A program made the translations under genes and the position numbers. Of a stretch of 64,000 nt of DNA, positions 52,561-61,194 are shown piece after piece. Position 1 is the first letter of the stretch, and every line of letters begins with the position of its first letter. A model generated the notes under the pieces. It worked only from the letters and a program-made list of their open reading frames with translations, ran no database searches and was not told the origin of the DNA. The DNA comes from UBA6623 sp965238125 (GTDB lineage Bacteria; Acidobacteriota; Terriglobia; Bryobacterales; UBA6623), in assembly GCA_965238125.1 (NCBI GenBank), contig OZ250179.1:1-64000 (forward strand). The letters are read 5' to 3'.

Positions 52561-53580
52561 CACGTCGAGGGGGAAGTTGTGTTGCTTGCGGTGATGCGGG
52601 CCGTCGAAGCGATTGGTTGACTTGAAGAACTCGTGGCGGCCGTCGCTGCCTTCGTCGGCGGCCATCGAAATCAGACGCTCTTTCTCGCTGTCGGGCATGG
52701 GTTTGAAGCCGCGGGCGATGGCGACGTCTTGTTTCAAGTCTTCCATCGACATGATGCCGCAGCACAGGGTCGAGATCGGCTGGCTGAGCGCATAACGGAT
52801 ACACTCTTCCGCGCTGATCTTCGTTTCGGTCGGGATGCGGCCCCTGGGGCCTCCGCCGGCCAAGCTCTTCATGCCGATGATGCCGACGCTCTTTTCAAGA
52901 CACACGGGCACGACTTGCTTTTGGAAGCTGCGGTAGTGGGCGTCCATGATGTTGATCGGCATTTGCGATGTCGCCCAGTCGTAGGGTTTGCCGAGCATCT
53001 TGAGGTGGATGCGGGGGTCTTTGTGGCCGGTGAAGCCGACATAGCGGACCTTGCCGGCCTTGACGGCCTCCATGGCGAATTTGAATCCGCCCTTTTCAAA
53101 GACCCAGTCGGGGTCGTTGTCGTAGACCATCTCGTGGAACTGCCATAAGTCGAGACGGTCGGTGCGCAGGCGGCGGAGGCTGTCTTCGAGATTGCGCTTG
53201 GAGCCCTCGTAGTCGCGCTCGCAGTTTTTCGTCATCAGGAAGACTTTGTCGCGGCGGCCGCCGGTGGAAAGCGCTTCGCCCATGACGTCTTCGGCAAGGC
53301 CGTCACTGTAGTCCCAGGCGTTGTCGAAGAAGGTGACGCCCTCGTCGATGGCGGCGTTCATCACGTCGATGGCCTTCTTGCGGTCTTTGCTCGCCACGCC
53401 GCCGATGTGGCCGCCGCCCAGTGCGATGATCGAGACCTGTTCGTTGGTGCGGCCCAGTTGGCGGGTGGGAATGCCGTTGGGGCTGTCTTTCTGGGCCAGC
53501 GCTTGCTGGGCCAAGGCGGCGGTCATCGCGCTGCCGAAGGCGGTGCGGAAGAAATCGCGTCGAGAGCTTTCGTCGGCCAT
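52558..53580 (-). CDS. TAT-exported aldo/keto reductase (paralogue 3, close to paralogue 1)
   Basis: 340 residues from ATG 53580. TAT signal SSRRDFFRTAFGSAMTAALA. Active-site blocks FFDNAWDYSDGL, FLMTKNCERDYEGSKRNL, DLWQFHEMVYDNDPDWVF and IGMKSLAGG are nearly identical to those of the 32812-33819 protein, with conservation also across the C-terminus (FDGPHHRKQH). The two are therefore a recent duplication or belong to one conserved periplasmic family with related substrates. It is distinguished by a small insertion (GGPRGRIPTE). It converges with polA. Confidence 0.88.
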   Translation of the reverse strand: MADESSRRDFFRTAFGSAMTAALAQQALAQKDSPNGIPTRQLGRTNEQVSIIALGGGHIGGVASKDRKKAIDVMNAAIDEGVTFFDNAWDYSDGLAEDVMGEALSTGGRRDKVFLMTKNCERDYEGSKRNLEDSLRRLRTDRLDLWQFHEMVYDNDPDWVFEKGGFKFAMEAVKAGKVRYVGFTGHKDPRIHLKMLGKPYDWATSQMPINIMDAHYRSFQKQVVPVCLEKSVGIIGMKSLAGGGPRGRIPTETKISAEECIRYALSQPISTLCCGIMSMEDLKQDVAIARGFKPMPDSEKERLISMAADEGSDGRHEFFKSTNRFDGPHHRKQHNFPLDV

Positions 53581-53690
53581 GGGGTGTCCTCCTGGGAGAG
53601 TCGTCCCTATTCTACAGGGCCTGGAGGGATGCGTAAAGGTGCTTATCGTGAGGCGTGAAACGGTTGTTCGGGCCGGGGTGAAGGACTCGA

Positions 53691-53794
53691 CGACAAACAA
53701 GAGTGTTTGTCGGGACTGGGGCTAGGACCGGCACGAGTACCGGTCGCTACTGGGGGGGCGTTCGCCTCGAGGGGCAGGCCTGGAGACCTGCCCC
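53691..53794. repeat. Three successive hairpins
   Basis: CGACAAAC-AAGAGT-GTTTGTCG (53691-53712), GACCGGCACGAGTACCGGTC (53726-53745, a sibling of 47373-47392) and GGGGCAGG-CCTGGAGA-CCTGCCCC (53771-53794). They fill most of the 229 bp between two minus-strand genes. No U-tract is present. Confidence 0.6.
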
Positions 53795-53809
53795 ACTGGT
53801 TTGCGTTTG

Positions 53810-56149
53810 CTAAGCGGTGTTTTCGACTCCGAAGTGGTGGAGGGCGTTTCTCATGAGGGTTTGGAGCTTGGGATCCGCCGAGAGGGCCCAGCCCCCGGCG
53901 ATGCAGCCGGTGTGAAAGACGCGTCCGCCTTGGGGACGCTCCCAATAGGTCATCTCGGCGTAGACGCCGTGATCGAGCGGTTCCCAACGTCCGAAATAGT
54001 CGATGCCTCGGCGGTCGGAGGTGGTGACGCGGGCCAGGGTGGTGATGCCGTCGGGTTCATCGGGCAGGGTTTGGCCCTCGGGGATGTGGTGGGTGATCTT
54101 CTTGATCCAGCCCAGGCGGACGTCGGATTCGTGTCCGCCGACCCGGGGAAGCTTGCCGTCAGGCGATTGGCCGAAGCGGTCGCCGGGTTTGAGGTCGACG
54201 TTTTCGGGTTGGCGAAAAAGGAAGTGGTCGGTTTCGACGGCTACGTAGGGCTCGAATTTCTCATCGACGATGGGCCACCAGCCGATGCATTCGAGGCCGA
54301 GTACTTTCCATGCGGGCCGCCCGGAATAGCGCAACAGGCTGCCGCGCTTGCCGTCGTGGCTGTGGTAGATTTCGCCGGGCGCAACCGCCTCGCGGCCGCC
54401 GATGTCGGTGTCGAACTTGCGGCATTCCATCGCGCCGCCGTCTTGGTCGTAGGAAACGCGCCAGAACATGGTATTGCCCGACATCACGATGACGCTGCCG
54501 CCGGAAGTTAGGAAGCGGTCGACGGCGTCGTAGGCCTCATTGGACCAATATTCGCTGTGGCCGTTGATGACAAAGACCTTGTAGCCGTTGAGCTGGTCGG
54601 GGTCGGCGTGGAGGTCGTAATCGGCGACGACATCGTAGGCGTATCCGTTTTCGGTGAGCCATTGGTGGGCGAAACGCTCGCCGCGCATCAGGTGACTGTA
54701 GTTGACCTCCGGTTCGCTGAAGAGAATGTCGGGGCCGGCGCAAGGCCAAGGCATGCGGCGGCCGAAGGCGTAAGGAGGCTGGCCGTGATGATGATTGCGG
54801 TAGCAGGAATAGGACGGGGCCTCGGCGACGGCGTTGGGTAGGCCCTGGGTATCCCAAAGTTGGACGTCGGGGGCGTTGGCGGCGAAGGGCGTGGCGCTAT
54901 AAGCGCGCCAGGTGTTGGTCGAGCACAGCATCAGGATCGGCGCCTTAGGGCGGTCGGCGGCTTTGCGGACGATGAACGCGACGTGATAGTTGCTCTTCGC
55001 TCCCTTGTGGTCGAAGCGAAAGCGGCCGACGTAGAGGCCGGAAGGGGCGTCGGCGGGGACGGTGTACTCTTCGGTCGTTTGCCAGCGGCAGTCGTAGAGA
55101 TCGTCGGAGGCGAAGCGCAGGGCGTGGCCGCGGGTGGCGTCTTGGGTCGGGGTGTAGTCGGCCCAGCGGTCGACCGAGGCGGCGTCGAACGCCGGCCCGC
55201 CGATCATCCACGTGGCGCGGTTAATGACGCGGCCGTGATGTTGGGCGCCGGAGGCATCGGCTACGCGGTCGCCTGATTCTTCGTCGAGGGGCCAGTAGGC
55301 GAGCCGGCCGTCGGTTGGGGGTGGTTGGAGACCGCGGGCAGCGTGGCGGGCTTGGATTTCGCCGGGGGAGAGGGCGCGGTTGTAGACGGCGGGCGCGGCG
55401 AGATCGCCGTCGAAGAAGTCGGCGGCTCGACCTTTGTCGCCGGCGGCGGCTAGACGGAGGGGAGCGCGGCCGGGGCGGATCGGTCCCGGGACGTCCCAGG
55501 AGCCCTGGAATTTGCCGTTTTCATAGAAGACGGCTCGATCGTTTTCCCAGGTCACGGCGAGGTGACGCCACTGGCGCAGGGCGTCTCGCTTGTGGGCGAT
55601 GCGCCAATGGTCTTCGAAGGGGCCGCCGTCGCCGAGATAGAATTTCACCCATCCCTCGCGATTGAGATAGAGGGCGAAGCCACAGTCGCCCGAAGGATCG
55701 AAGGTCGTGATCAGCGCTTGGTCGCGCTCCCAGGACCAGGGGCGGACCCAACACTCGATGGTGAGGCCGGAGAACTCCATGGTGGGATCGAGGCCGTTTT
55801 CGACATGAATATAAGAGCCCGGGTGGATGGGCTGCTGACGGGGACCGGCTTTGGGAAAGGTGTGAAGAGTGGCGTCGCTTGCCGGGTTGTCGATTTCGGG
55901 GCCGAGGCGGGCGATGGATAGCTCATAGGGGACGGTGCCGCCGGTGCGGAAGCGGATGGTTTCTCCGGCGGCGACGCTTTCCTCGGCGTAGGCGTGGAGG
56001 CCGGGAATGAGCATGGGCGTGTGCGGCGGGATCGGGGCGGTTTCGCCGGCGGCCGCGGCATGGGCGCGGTCCCAGGCGGAGAGAGTGGAAGCACACGCGA
56101 CGCCGGCGGCGGTTTTGCGTAGAAAGTCGCGTCTTGGGATGTCGGCCAT
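53810..56149 (-). CDS. TAT-exported N,N-dimethylformamidase large-subunit-like protein with LamG domain
   Basis: 779 residues from ATG 56149. TAT signal MADIPRRDFLRKTAAGVACA. Residues ~120-260 form a LamG/concanavalin-like domain (SGLTIECWVRPW, AVTWENDRAVFYENGKFQG, FFDGDLAAPAVYNRALSPGE). The C-terminal half (from ~330) matches the N,N-dimethylformamidase beta-subunit family: LMLCSTNTWRAYS, APSYSCYRNHHHGQPP, VVADYDLHADPDQL, FVINGHSEYWSNEAYDAVD and SGGSVIVMSGNTMFW. The family binds a mononuclear iron through two Tyr and one Glu; candidates are Tyr417, Tyr450 and Glu533, to be confirmed by alignment. The family hydrolyses amides, but whether DMF is the substrate is doubtful in soil bacteria, and no small subunit gene is adjacent. 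Confidence 0.8.
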   Translation of the reverse strand: MADIPRRDFLRKTAAGVACASTLSAWDRAHAAAAGETAPIPPHTPMLIPGLHAYAEESVAAGETIRFRTGGTVPYELSIARLGPEIDNPASDATLHTFPKAGPRQQPIHPGSYIHVENGLDPTMEFSGLTIECWVRPWSWERDQALITTFDPSGDCGFALYLNREGWVKFYLGDGGPFEDHWRIAHKRDALRQWRHLAVTWENDRAVFYENGKFQGSWDVPGPIRPGRAPLRLAAAGDKGRAADFFDGDLAAPAVYNRALSPGEIQARHAARGLQPPPTDGRLAYWPLDEESGDRVADASGAQHHGRVINRATWMIGGPAFDAASVDRWADYTPTQDATRGHALRFASDDLYDCRWQTTEEYTVPADAPSGLYVGRFRFDHKGAKSNYHVAFIVRKAADRPKAPILMLCSTNTWRAYSATPFAANAPDVQLWDTQGLPNAVAEAPSYSCYRNHHHGQPPYAFGRRMPWPCAGPDILFSEPEVNYSHLMRGERFAHQWLTENGYAYDVVADYDLHADPDQLNGYKVFVINGHSEYWSNEAYDAVDRFLTSGGSVIVMSGNTMFWRVSYDQDGGAMECRKFDTDIGGREAVAPGEIYHSHDGKRGSLLRYSGRPAWKVLGLECIGWWPIVDEKFEPYVAVETDHFLFRQPENVDLKPGDRFGQSPDGKLPRVGGHESDVRLGWIKKITHHIPEGQTLPDEPDGITTLARVTTSDRRGIDYFGRWEPLDHGVYAEMTYWERPQGGRVFHTGCIAGGWALSADPKLQTLMRNALHHFGVENTA

Positions 56150-56256
56150 CGTGGCCCTATGGTAACGCTGTTGGGTTGGTGACGGGCGGGTTTGGGGGGC
56201 TGCTGCGAGATGGGCTCGGGGGCTGCGAAAGCGGTTGGCCGCGGGGACGGAAGATG

Positions 56257-56309
56257 GGACATGTCGGCACGAATGCCGACACGGCACGCAAGGATGCATG
56301 CGCCACGTC
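56257..56309. repeat. Repeat family A, single arm
   Basis: Contains TGTCGGCACGAATGCCGACA and an AGGATGCATGCGCCACGTCA tail that overlaps the end of the TIGR03437-like gene by two bases. It lies between that gene and the start of the amidase-like gene. Confidence 0.7.
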
Positions 56310-57492
56310 ACTCGACCGAGATGGTCACTACGGCTTTGGTGGACTCTTCGCCGACGGTGAGGACGATCGGTACGGCATCGCCTCGGGGGACGTCGAGGGT
56401 GATTTCGGCGTTGACTTGAATCACGGCGTTGATGAGTCCCGGGGCCCCGCCGGCGTAGGGGACGGGTACTTCAACGCCGCCGATTTCGACACGGACGGGC
56501 TTTTCGGGCTGGAGCAACTCGGTAACCAGTTCACCATCCACGTTGCCGCCTTGCCAGAGACCGGAACCGGTGCCGTACAGCATGACAACCGAGCCTTGGG
56601 AGGCGGGGTTGGCGGGGGTGTTGAGCGTGAAGTCCTGGTTGAGGATCGCGCCGGGTCCCTCGCCGGACGCGTCGATCGTAAACAACGCCGGGGAGAGCGC
56701 CTGGACGGGTAGTTCGACGGGCGGGGAAATTTGGTCCAAGTGCGTGAGCAGCATTTCGACGGTCGGGCGACCCGCGACGTCGAAGGGGACCACGACGCTG
56801 ACCTGTTGGTCGGTTACGAAGATGACCGGGGCGGGGATGCCGTCGAATAGGACTTGCGTGTCTCCCAGATAGTCGGCCACGCGCCCGTCGGAATCGATTG
56901 CTAAAAGGGCTGTTTCATTGGTCGGGCCGAGGCCTTTTCCGAAAACGGTGACGATTTCTCCGGGCGCCACCGGGCCGCCGAGAAAATCGGCCGCGCCGAC
57001 TACCGCCGCGGCGGCGGCTTCCTCGATTTCCATGTCTCCGCCGAACTTCGCTTGCAGCGGTCGCCCGAAGGTCCGGCGGGGCCGGTCGTCAACAAGCTGT
57101 TTTACGTGAACGGTGCCGGCCACGACGTTCTTGTTGCCGAGTGAGCCGTCGTCGAAAGTGAGCGTGATTTGCCGGGAGTCGTCCGCGCCGACGCCGGAGA
57201 AGGCATCGGGGGAGACGGTGACGAACTCGGCAAGCGAAGGCGTCAGCCATAGAATGACGTCGGCGAGGGGGCGGCCGCTGACGAAGGTGGCGGTGATAGA
57301 GGTCGGCGTTTCGGCGTCAATTGTCCACTGGACGTTTTTGCGACCCGTCGCGAGGCCGTCGCCCCCCAGCGCGGGAGGATCATCTTTCTTGGCTTGTCCG
57401 GGGGGCTCGTCGGGGGGGCCTTGCTGTGCCCAGCACGGTGCTGCGAGCAGCGCTGTGATCAGCGTCAAAGCGAAGAATTTGGGGGCGGACAT
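56308..57492 (-). CDS. Secreted protein with TIGR03437-like C-terminal domain
   Basis: 394 residues from ATG 57492 with a signal peptide (MSAPKFFALTLITALLAAPCWA). An N-terminal part has Ig-like sequence (TPTSITATFVSGRPLADVIL) and a middle IPT/TIG-like block APGEIVTVFGKGLGPTN. The C-terminal ~200 residues have DFLGGPVAPGEIVTVFG, QQVSVVVPFDVAGR and VMLYGTGSGLWQGG with the family-typical VRIGG/PVPYAGGAPGLINAVIQVNAEI pattern (shown in parts), ending in a VTISVE strand. I associate this with the Solibacter/Bryobacterales paralogous TIGR03437 family, secreted proteins of unknown function, and treat it as the best lineage marker in the window. Confidence 0.82.
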   Translation of the reverse strand: MSAPKFFALTLITALLAAPCWAQQGPPDEPPGQAKKDDPPALGGDGLATGRKNVQWTIDAETPTSITATFVSGRPLADVILWLTPSLAEFVTVSPDAFSGVGADDSRQITLTFDDGSLGNKNVVAGTVHVKQLVDDRPRRTFGRPLQAKFGGDMEIEEAAAAAVVGAADFLGGPVAPGEIVTVFGKGLGPTNETALLAIDSDGRVADYLGDTQVLFDGIPAPVIFVTDQQVSVVVPFDVAGRPTVEMLLTHLDQISPPVELPVQALSPALFTIDASGEGPGAILNQDFTLNTPANPASQGSVVMLYGTGSGLWQGGNVDGELVTELLQPEKPVRVEIGGVEVPVPYAGGAPGLINAVIQVNAEITLDVPRGDAVPIVLTVGEESTKAVVTISVE

Positions 57493-58244
57493 ACCGCTTA
57501 GCCTAGCTCCCCTGCGCGGCTTTGACAATAGTACTAACGCGGCCGGCGGGGGATATGTCGGGGGGACTATTCGAAGAACAAATAACTCGTCAAAAGTCTC
57601 GAATTGCCTGAATTGACGCCCATCATGCAGGGGCCGCTGTAAACGTCGTAATCGGGGTGTACGTCCCGCAGCATGCGCGGTAGGACGGTCACGTCATCGG
57701 TGACATGATTGGCATCGATCAGCAGGCGCGGCCGATGGGTTTCGAGAGTTGAGCGGGCGCCCCTGAGGGCTTCGCGTTCAGCGCCCTCGATGTCCATTTT
57801 TATGACATCGACGCGCGGCAGCCGGAGCTCGCGGACGACTCGATCGATGGTTGTCGTTTCGACCTCGAGAGTGGAATCGGCGGGCTGCTCGACGACGCTG
57901 CCGGCCCCGGAATTGCCCGCCCCGATGTGAAACGTGGTGGTGCCGATGTCGCTCCAGACCGCCTTTTCGATGAGTACGAATTTGCCGGCCTCGATTTCGG
58001 GGGCGAAATTTCGACGCAGGCATTGGATCTGGATCGGATCGGGCTCGAAGGCAATTACCTTCGAGGCGCCTTCGCGAAAAGCGCGATCGCTAAAGGCGCC
58101 AACATGGGCGCCGCAGTCGACGACGATGTCGCCTGGCTTGAGTCGGGCTTCGGGGGTTTCCTCGATGATCCACTGCTGCTCGCCGATTATTGAGTCTCGC
58201 AAAATAAAGTGACATCTTTTTGGGGTACGTACGTCTTTGTATGT

Positions 58245-58772
58245 ATGGGAAATACAAAAGGCGTACGGCGGGATTTCGAGGCCCTGGAGAAGCGCCGTTT
58301 CAAAGCGATCCGGTTGGTCGAGCAAGGCTGTAGTCAGTCCGAGACAGCGAGGCGATTGAAGGTCGCGCGGCAAAGCGTCAGCGAGTGGCTGCGACGATAC
58401 CGGCGTGACGGCGAAGCCGGGTTGCGCCAGGCCGGCCGCGCCGGCCGTAAGCCGCTGTTGGACGCCGCGCAGCTCGAACGCCTCGAGGCGTTGCTGCTGG
58501 AAGGCCCCGAGGCGCACGGCTTCCCGACGCCGCTGTGGAGCTGTCCGCGGGTCGCTCGTCTGATCGGAGACGAGTTCGGCGTGCGCTATCACGAGGGCCA
58601 TGTCTGGAAGATCCTGCGGGCGCTCGGTTGGAGCCCGCAACGGCCCGTCGGCAAAGCGCGGGAGCGCAACGAAGAGGCCATCCGCGGCTGGCAGCGCAAG
58701 ACTTGGCCGGCCATTAAAAAAAAGCCCGCAAAGAAGAACGTACGATCGTCTTCATCGACGAAAGCGGATTGA
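58245..58772 (+). CDS. IS630 transposase orfA, copy 4
   Basis: Same product as in copies 2 and 3. The slip site A-AAA-AAG lies at 58718-58724, within the eight-A run 58716-58723. Confidence 0.82.
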   Translation: MGNTKGVRRDFEALEKRRFKAIRLVEQGCSQSETARRLKVARQSVSEWLRRYRRDGEAGLRQAGRAGRKPLLDAAQLERLEALLLEGPEAHGFPTPLWSCPRVARLIGDEFGVRYHEGHVWKILRALGWSPQRPVGKARERNEEAIRGWQRKTWPAIKKKPAKKNVRSSSSTKAD

Positions 58773-59260
58773 GTCAGAAGCCGCATCGTTGCCGCACCTG
58801 GGCGCCGCGCGGCGAGACACCGGTGTTGGAGTTCAACTTCAACTGGGACAAGCTGTCGGTGTCGGCCGGGCTGACGTTGCGCAACTTTTACTTCCGGCTC
58901 TATCCCGGCGCGATCGGCGAGCTGGAGGTCATCGACTTCCTGAAGGCTTTGGTGCGCCACATCGACGGCCCACTGCTGATCGTCTGGGACCGGCTGCCGG
59001 CGCACCGCAGCCGCCTGGTGCGGGAGTTCATCCAGCTCTCCGAGGATCACATCGCAACGGAGTACTTGCCGCCCTATGCGCCGGAGTTGAACCCGGTGGA
59101 ATACATTTGGGCGTACTGGAAGCAGCACGAGTTGCCCAACGTCTGCCCGAAGGACTACTGGGAACTCGACGAGCGCGCCCGCAAAGCGCTGTGGCGAATG
59201 CGCCGCAAACCGCGCTTGATTACCGCTTTCTGGAAACAGTCTTCTCTTTGTCTCGATTGA
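58718..59260 (+). CDS. IS630 transposase orfB (DDE frame), copy 4
   Basis: Opens after the TAA at 58715-58717 in the -1 frame, with all three catalytic acids present (FIDESG, VWDRLPAHRS, NPVEYIW). One Arg-to-Trp change (ARKALWRMRRKPR) distinguishes it from copy 3 near the C-terminus. Confidence 0.82.
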   Translation, partial: KKARKEERTIVFIDESGLSQKPHRCRTWAPRGETPVLEFNFNWDKLSVSAGLTLRNFYFRLYPGAIGELEVIDFLKALVRHIDGPLLIVWDRLPAHRSRLVREFIQLSEDHIATEYLPPYAPELNPVEYIWAYWKQHELPNVCPKDYWELDERARKALWRMRRKPRLITAFWKQSSLCLD

Positions 59261-59874
59261 CAGTATATTATGCGAGACTCAGTAGGTAGCTCAGCAGTGC
59301 CGGACCGTCCATTTGCCCGCCTTGTTCACGGATCCAAAAGCGCCTATCCACGGCGGGGTGATCGAGCAGGACGATGCCGAACTCCTCGTCGCGGTCCAGC
59401 ACGCGAGGCTTGTGGGCCCTGAACTGCTCGAAGAGGGCGACATCCCAGTACGTAGTGAGGGTGCGAGGCCAAGAGCAATCGGCGCTTTGGTCCGCCAATT
59501 ACCTAACCACACTGATGGTAATCGCCGCGACCGAATCGAGCACCACTTGAAAATTGGCCAGGAGCAAGATCGCAACCACGATCAGGGCCCACCGAATCTC
59601 CTTCGGCGACAAGGTTTCGAGCCATGGGCGAATATTCACGAGGTGAGGGCGGAGTAAAACGGATCAAGACAACGGCTAACGCCGAAGAGGCCCCTGGGAG
59701 AGGGTTTGCTCTTACTGTATCTTTTTCGGATGGGAATTGAACACAGTTGATTCGGTTCCAACGTGAGTTGGGCGGGCTTAGCGCGCTCTTCTCACCACCC
59801 GCCGGTTCCGGGAGCCGCGTGTCTTGGGCCGGATGCGTCGCGGGCCGTCACGGCGACACGTCACGGCGAAACGG

Positions 59875-59903
59875 TTGCGCGTGCGCGGTCCGACAGCTAC
59901 ACT
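59875..59903 (+). promoter_or_regulatory. Possible sigma-70-type promoter of the peroxidase gene
   Basis: TTGCGC (59875-59880) and TACACT (59898-59903) are 17 bases apart, 70 bases before the ATG at 59973, which has AGAGGAG nine bases upstream. The remainder of 59640-59972 shows no gene. Confidence 0.3.
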
Positions 59904-59972
59904 TACGGGAACGTCCGACGTCCCGCCCGGCAGCTGGAGCCCCCCAGGAACAGTAGTCCAAGAGGAGATGCC

Positions 59973-61049
59973 ATGAAACCCCACGATGCTCGATTCGGAA
60001 GAGGCTTTTGGTTATTCGCGACCGCCGCGGTCTTTGCGATCGCATTTGTCGGTTGTGAAGCGCCGCCGCCGGAGGAACCGCCCGCGCCCGAGCCCGCCTG
60101 GCCGCAACTACAAGGCTATGAGGCCATGCCGGTTCCTCCTGATAACCCGATGACCGAAGAGAAGGTCGCGCTCGGCAAACAGCTCTACTATGACCAGCGC
60201 CTCAGCGGTGACGGCAACCGCTCCTGCTACGGCTGTCATCTGAAGGAAAACGGACTGACCGACGGCAAGCCCCTCGCGATCGGCGCGTTCGACAAAACAC
60301 TGACGAGGTCGAGCCCGACGCTGTGGAACATCGGCTATCACGCCGAGCTTTATTGGGACGGCCGCAGCGGCGCGCTCGAAAAGCAAGTCAAGGGCGCCTG
60401 GGGAGGCGGCAACATGGGCGCCTCGGGCAAGGACGACGCGCCGAGCATGGATGACATTTGCGCCAACTTGAATGAGATCGCCGGCTACCAAGAGCAGTTC
60501 CAAGCCGTCTTTGGCGGACCGGCCACGCCGGACAACGTGGCGCAAGCGGTGGCCTCATTCATGCGCACGATCGTAGCGACCGGGTCGGCGTGGGAACGCT
60601 TCCGTAACGGCGACGAGTCGGCGCTGAGCGAGCAGGCTCGCAATGGTTGGACGATCTTCAGCGAGAAGGCGAAATGCACCAACTGCCACGACGGCCTGTT
60701 GCTGACCGACTTGCAATACCACAACGTCGGCGTCGGCATGGATAAGGACAACCCCGACATCGGTCGCGCCAAGGTGAGCGGCGACGAGAAAGACACCGGG
60801 GCGTTCAAGACGCCGACCCTGCTGGACATCAGCAAGTCCGCGCCCTACCTGCACGATGGCAGCCTCGCCACGCTCGAGGAAGTAGTCGACCTGATGACCA
60901 GCGGCGGCAAAGCCAACGAATGGCTGGACGAGGAAAACCTCAAGGACGCCAAGGACGCCGATCTGAGCGACGAGGAAAAGGCGGATATTTTGGCGTTCCT
61001 GCGGGCGCTGGACGTCGATTACACGATTCAGGAACCGACTCTGCCGTAG
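59973..61049 (+). CDS. Dihaem cytochrome c peroxidase (CcpA/MauG family), lipoprotein
   Basis: 358 residues from ATG 59973. The lipoprotein signal ends IAFVGCE (Cys28). A Pro/Glu spacer leads to the peroxidase domain with two CxxCH motifs, SCYGCH (85-89) and CTNCHDG (235-239), plus TPTLLDISKSAPYLHDGSLATL, which is the conserved block following the second haem in CcpA/MauG proteins. It would reduce peroxide in the periplasm or carry out MauG-like oxidations. The first haem domain has RSSPTLWNIGYHAELYWDGR, the usual active-site region. The start was chosen at the Shine-Dalgarno and signal peptide rather than the longer open frame. Confidence 0.9.
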   Translation: MKPHDARFGRGFWLFATAAVFAIAFVGCEAPPPEEPPAPEPAWPQLQGYEAMPVPPDNPMTEEKVALGKQLYYDQRLSGDGNRSCYGCHLKENGLTDGKPLAIGAFDKTLTRSSPTLWNIGYHAELYWDGRSGALEKQVKGAWGGGNMGASGKDDAPSMDDICANLNEIAGYQEQFQAVFGGPATPDNVAQAVASFMRTIVATGSAWERFRNGDESALSEQARNGWTIFSEKAKCTNCHDGLLLTDLQYHNVGVGMDKDNPDIGRAKVSGDEKDTGAFKTPTLLDISKSAPYLHDGSLATLEEVVDLMTSGGKANEWLDEENLKDAKDADLSDEEKADILAFLRALDVDYTIQEPTLP

Positions 61050-61194
61050 GCTGGGGCCTTACGGCGGGACATTCGCGGGCTGATCAGGTTGGACCAGGGC
61101 AAGCGACCGGCGGCCGTGGATTCGCGCGGTCCAACCAACAACCGACATGCGTAGGGAAACTACGCAAAGTGACAGCGAACGGAGGTGAGACGGC

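Larger units (their letters stand above)
58190..59282 (+). mobile_element. IS630-family insertion sequence, copy 4
   Basis: 1093 bp with TA on both sides (58188-58189 and 59283-59284) and TTGAGTCTCGCA / CTGAGTCTCGCA ends. It is inserted in the FkbM gene and oriented opposite to copies 1-3 relative to the window. Confidence 0.93.
57567..59639 (-). pseudogene. FkbM-family methyltransferase gene, split by IS630 and with an in-frame stop
   Basis: The C-terminal part (57567-58189) has the SAM motif IVVDCGAHVGAFSDRAF, VIAFEPDPIQIQCLRRN, VDVIKMDIEGAEREALRG and RLLIDANH, all typical of FkbM methyltransferases. Across the IS630 copy (58190-59282) the frame resumes exactly when one TA is restored: GPALLSYLIGEQQWII. 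The N-terminal part (59285-59639) has LLDHPAVDRRFWIREQGG and DVALFEQFRA. Upstream, from GTG 59639, a membrane segment (ALIVVAILLLANFQVVL) is separated from the rest by an in-frame TAA at 59499-59501; related proteins often have such an N-terminal anchor, so this TAA probably inactivates the gene further or marks a separate 46-residue membrane peptide. Confidence 0.8.
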
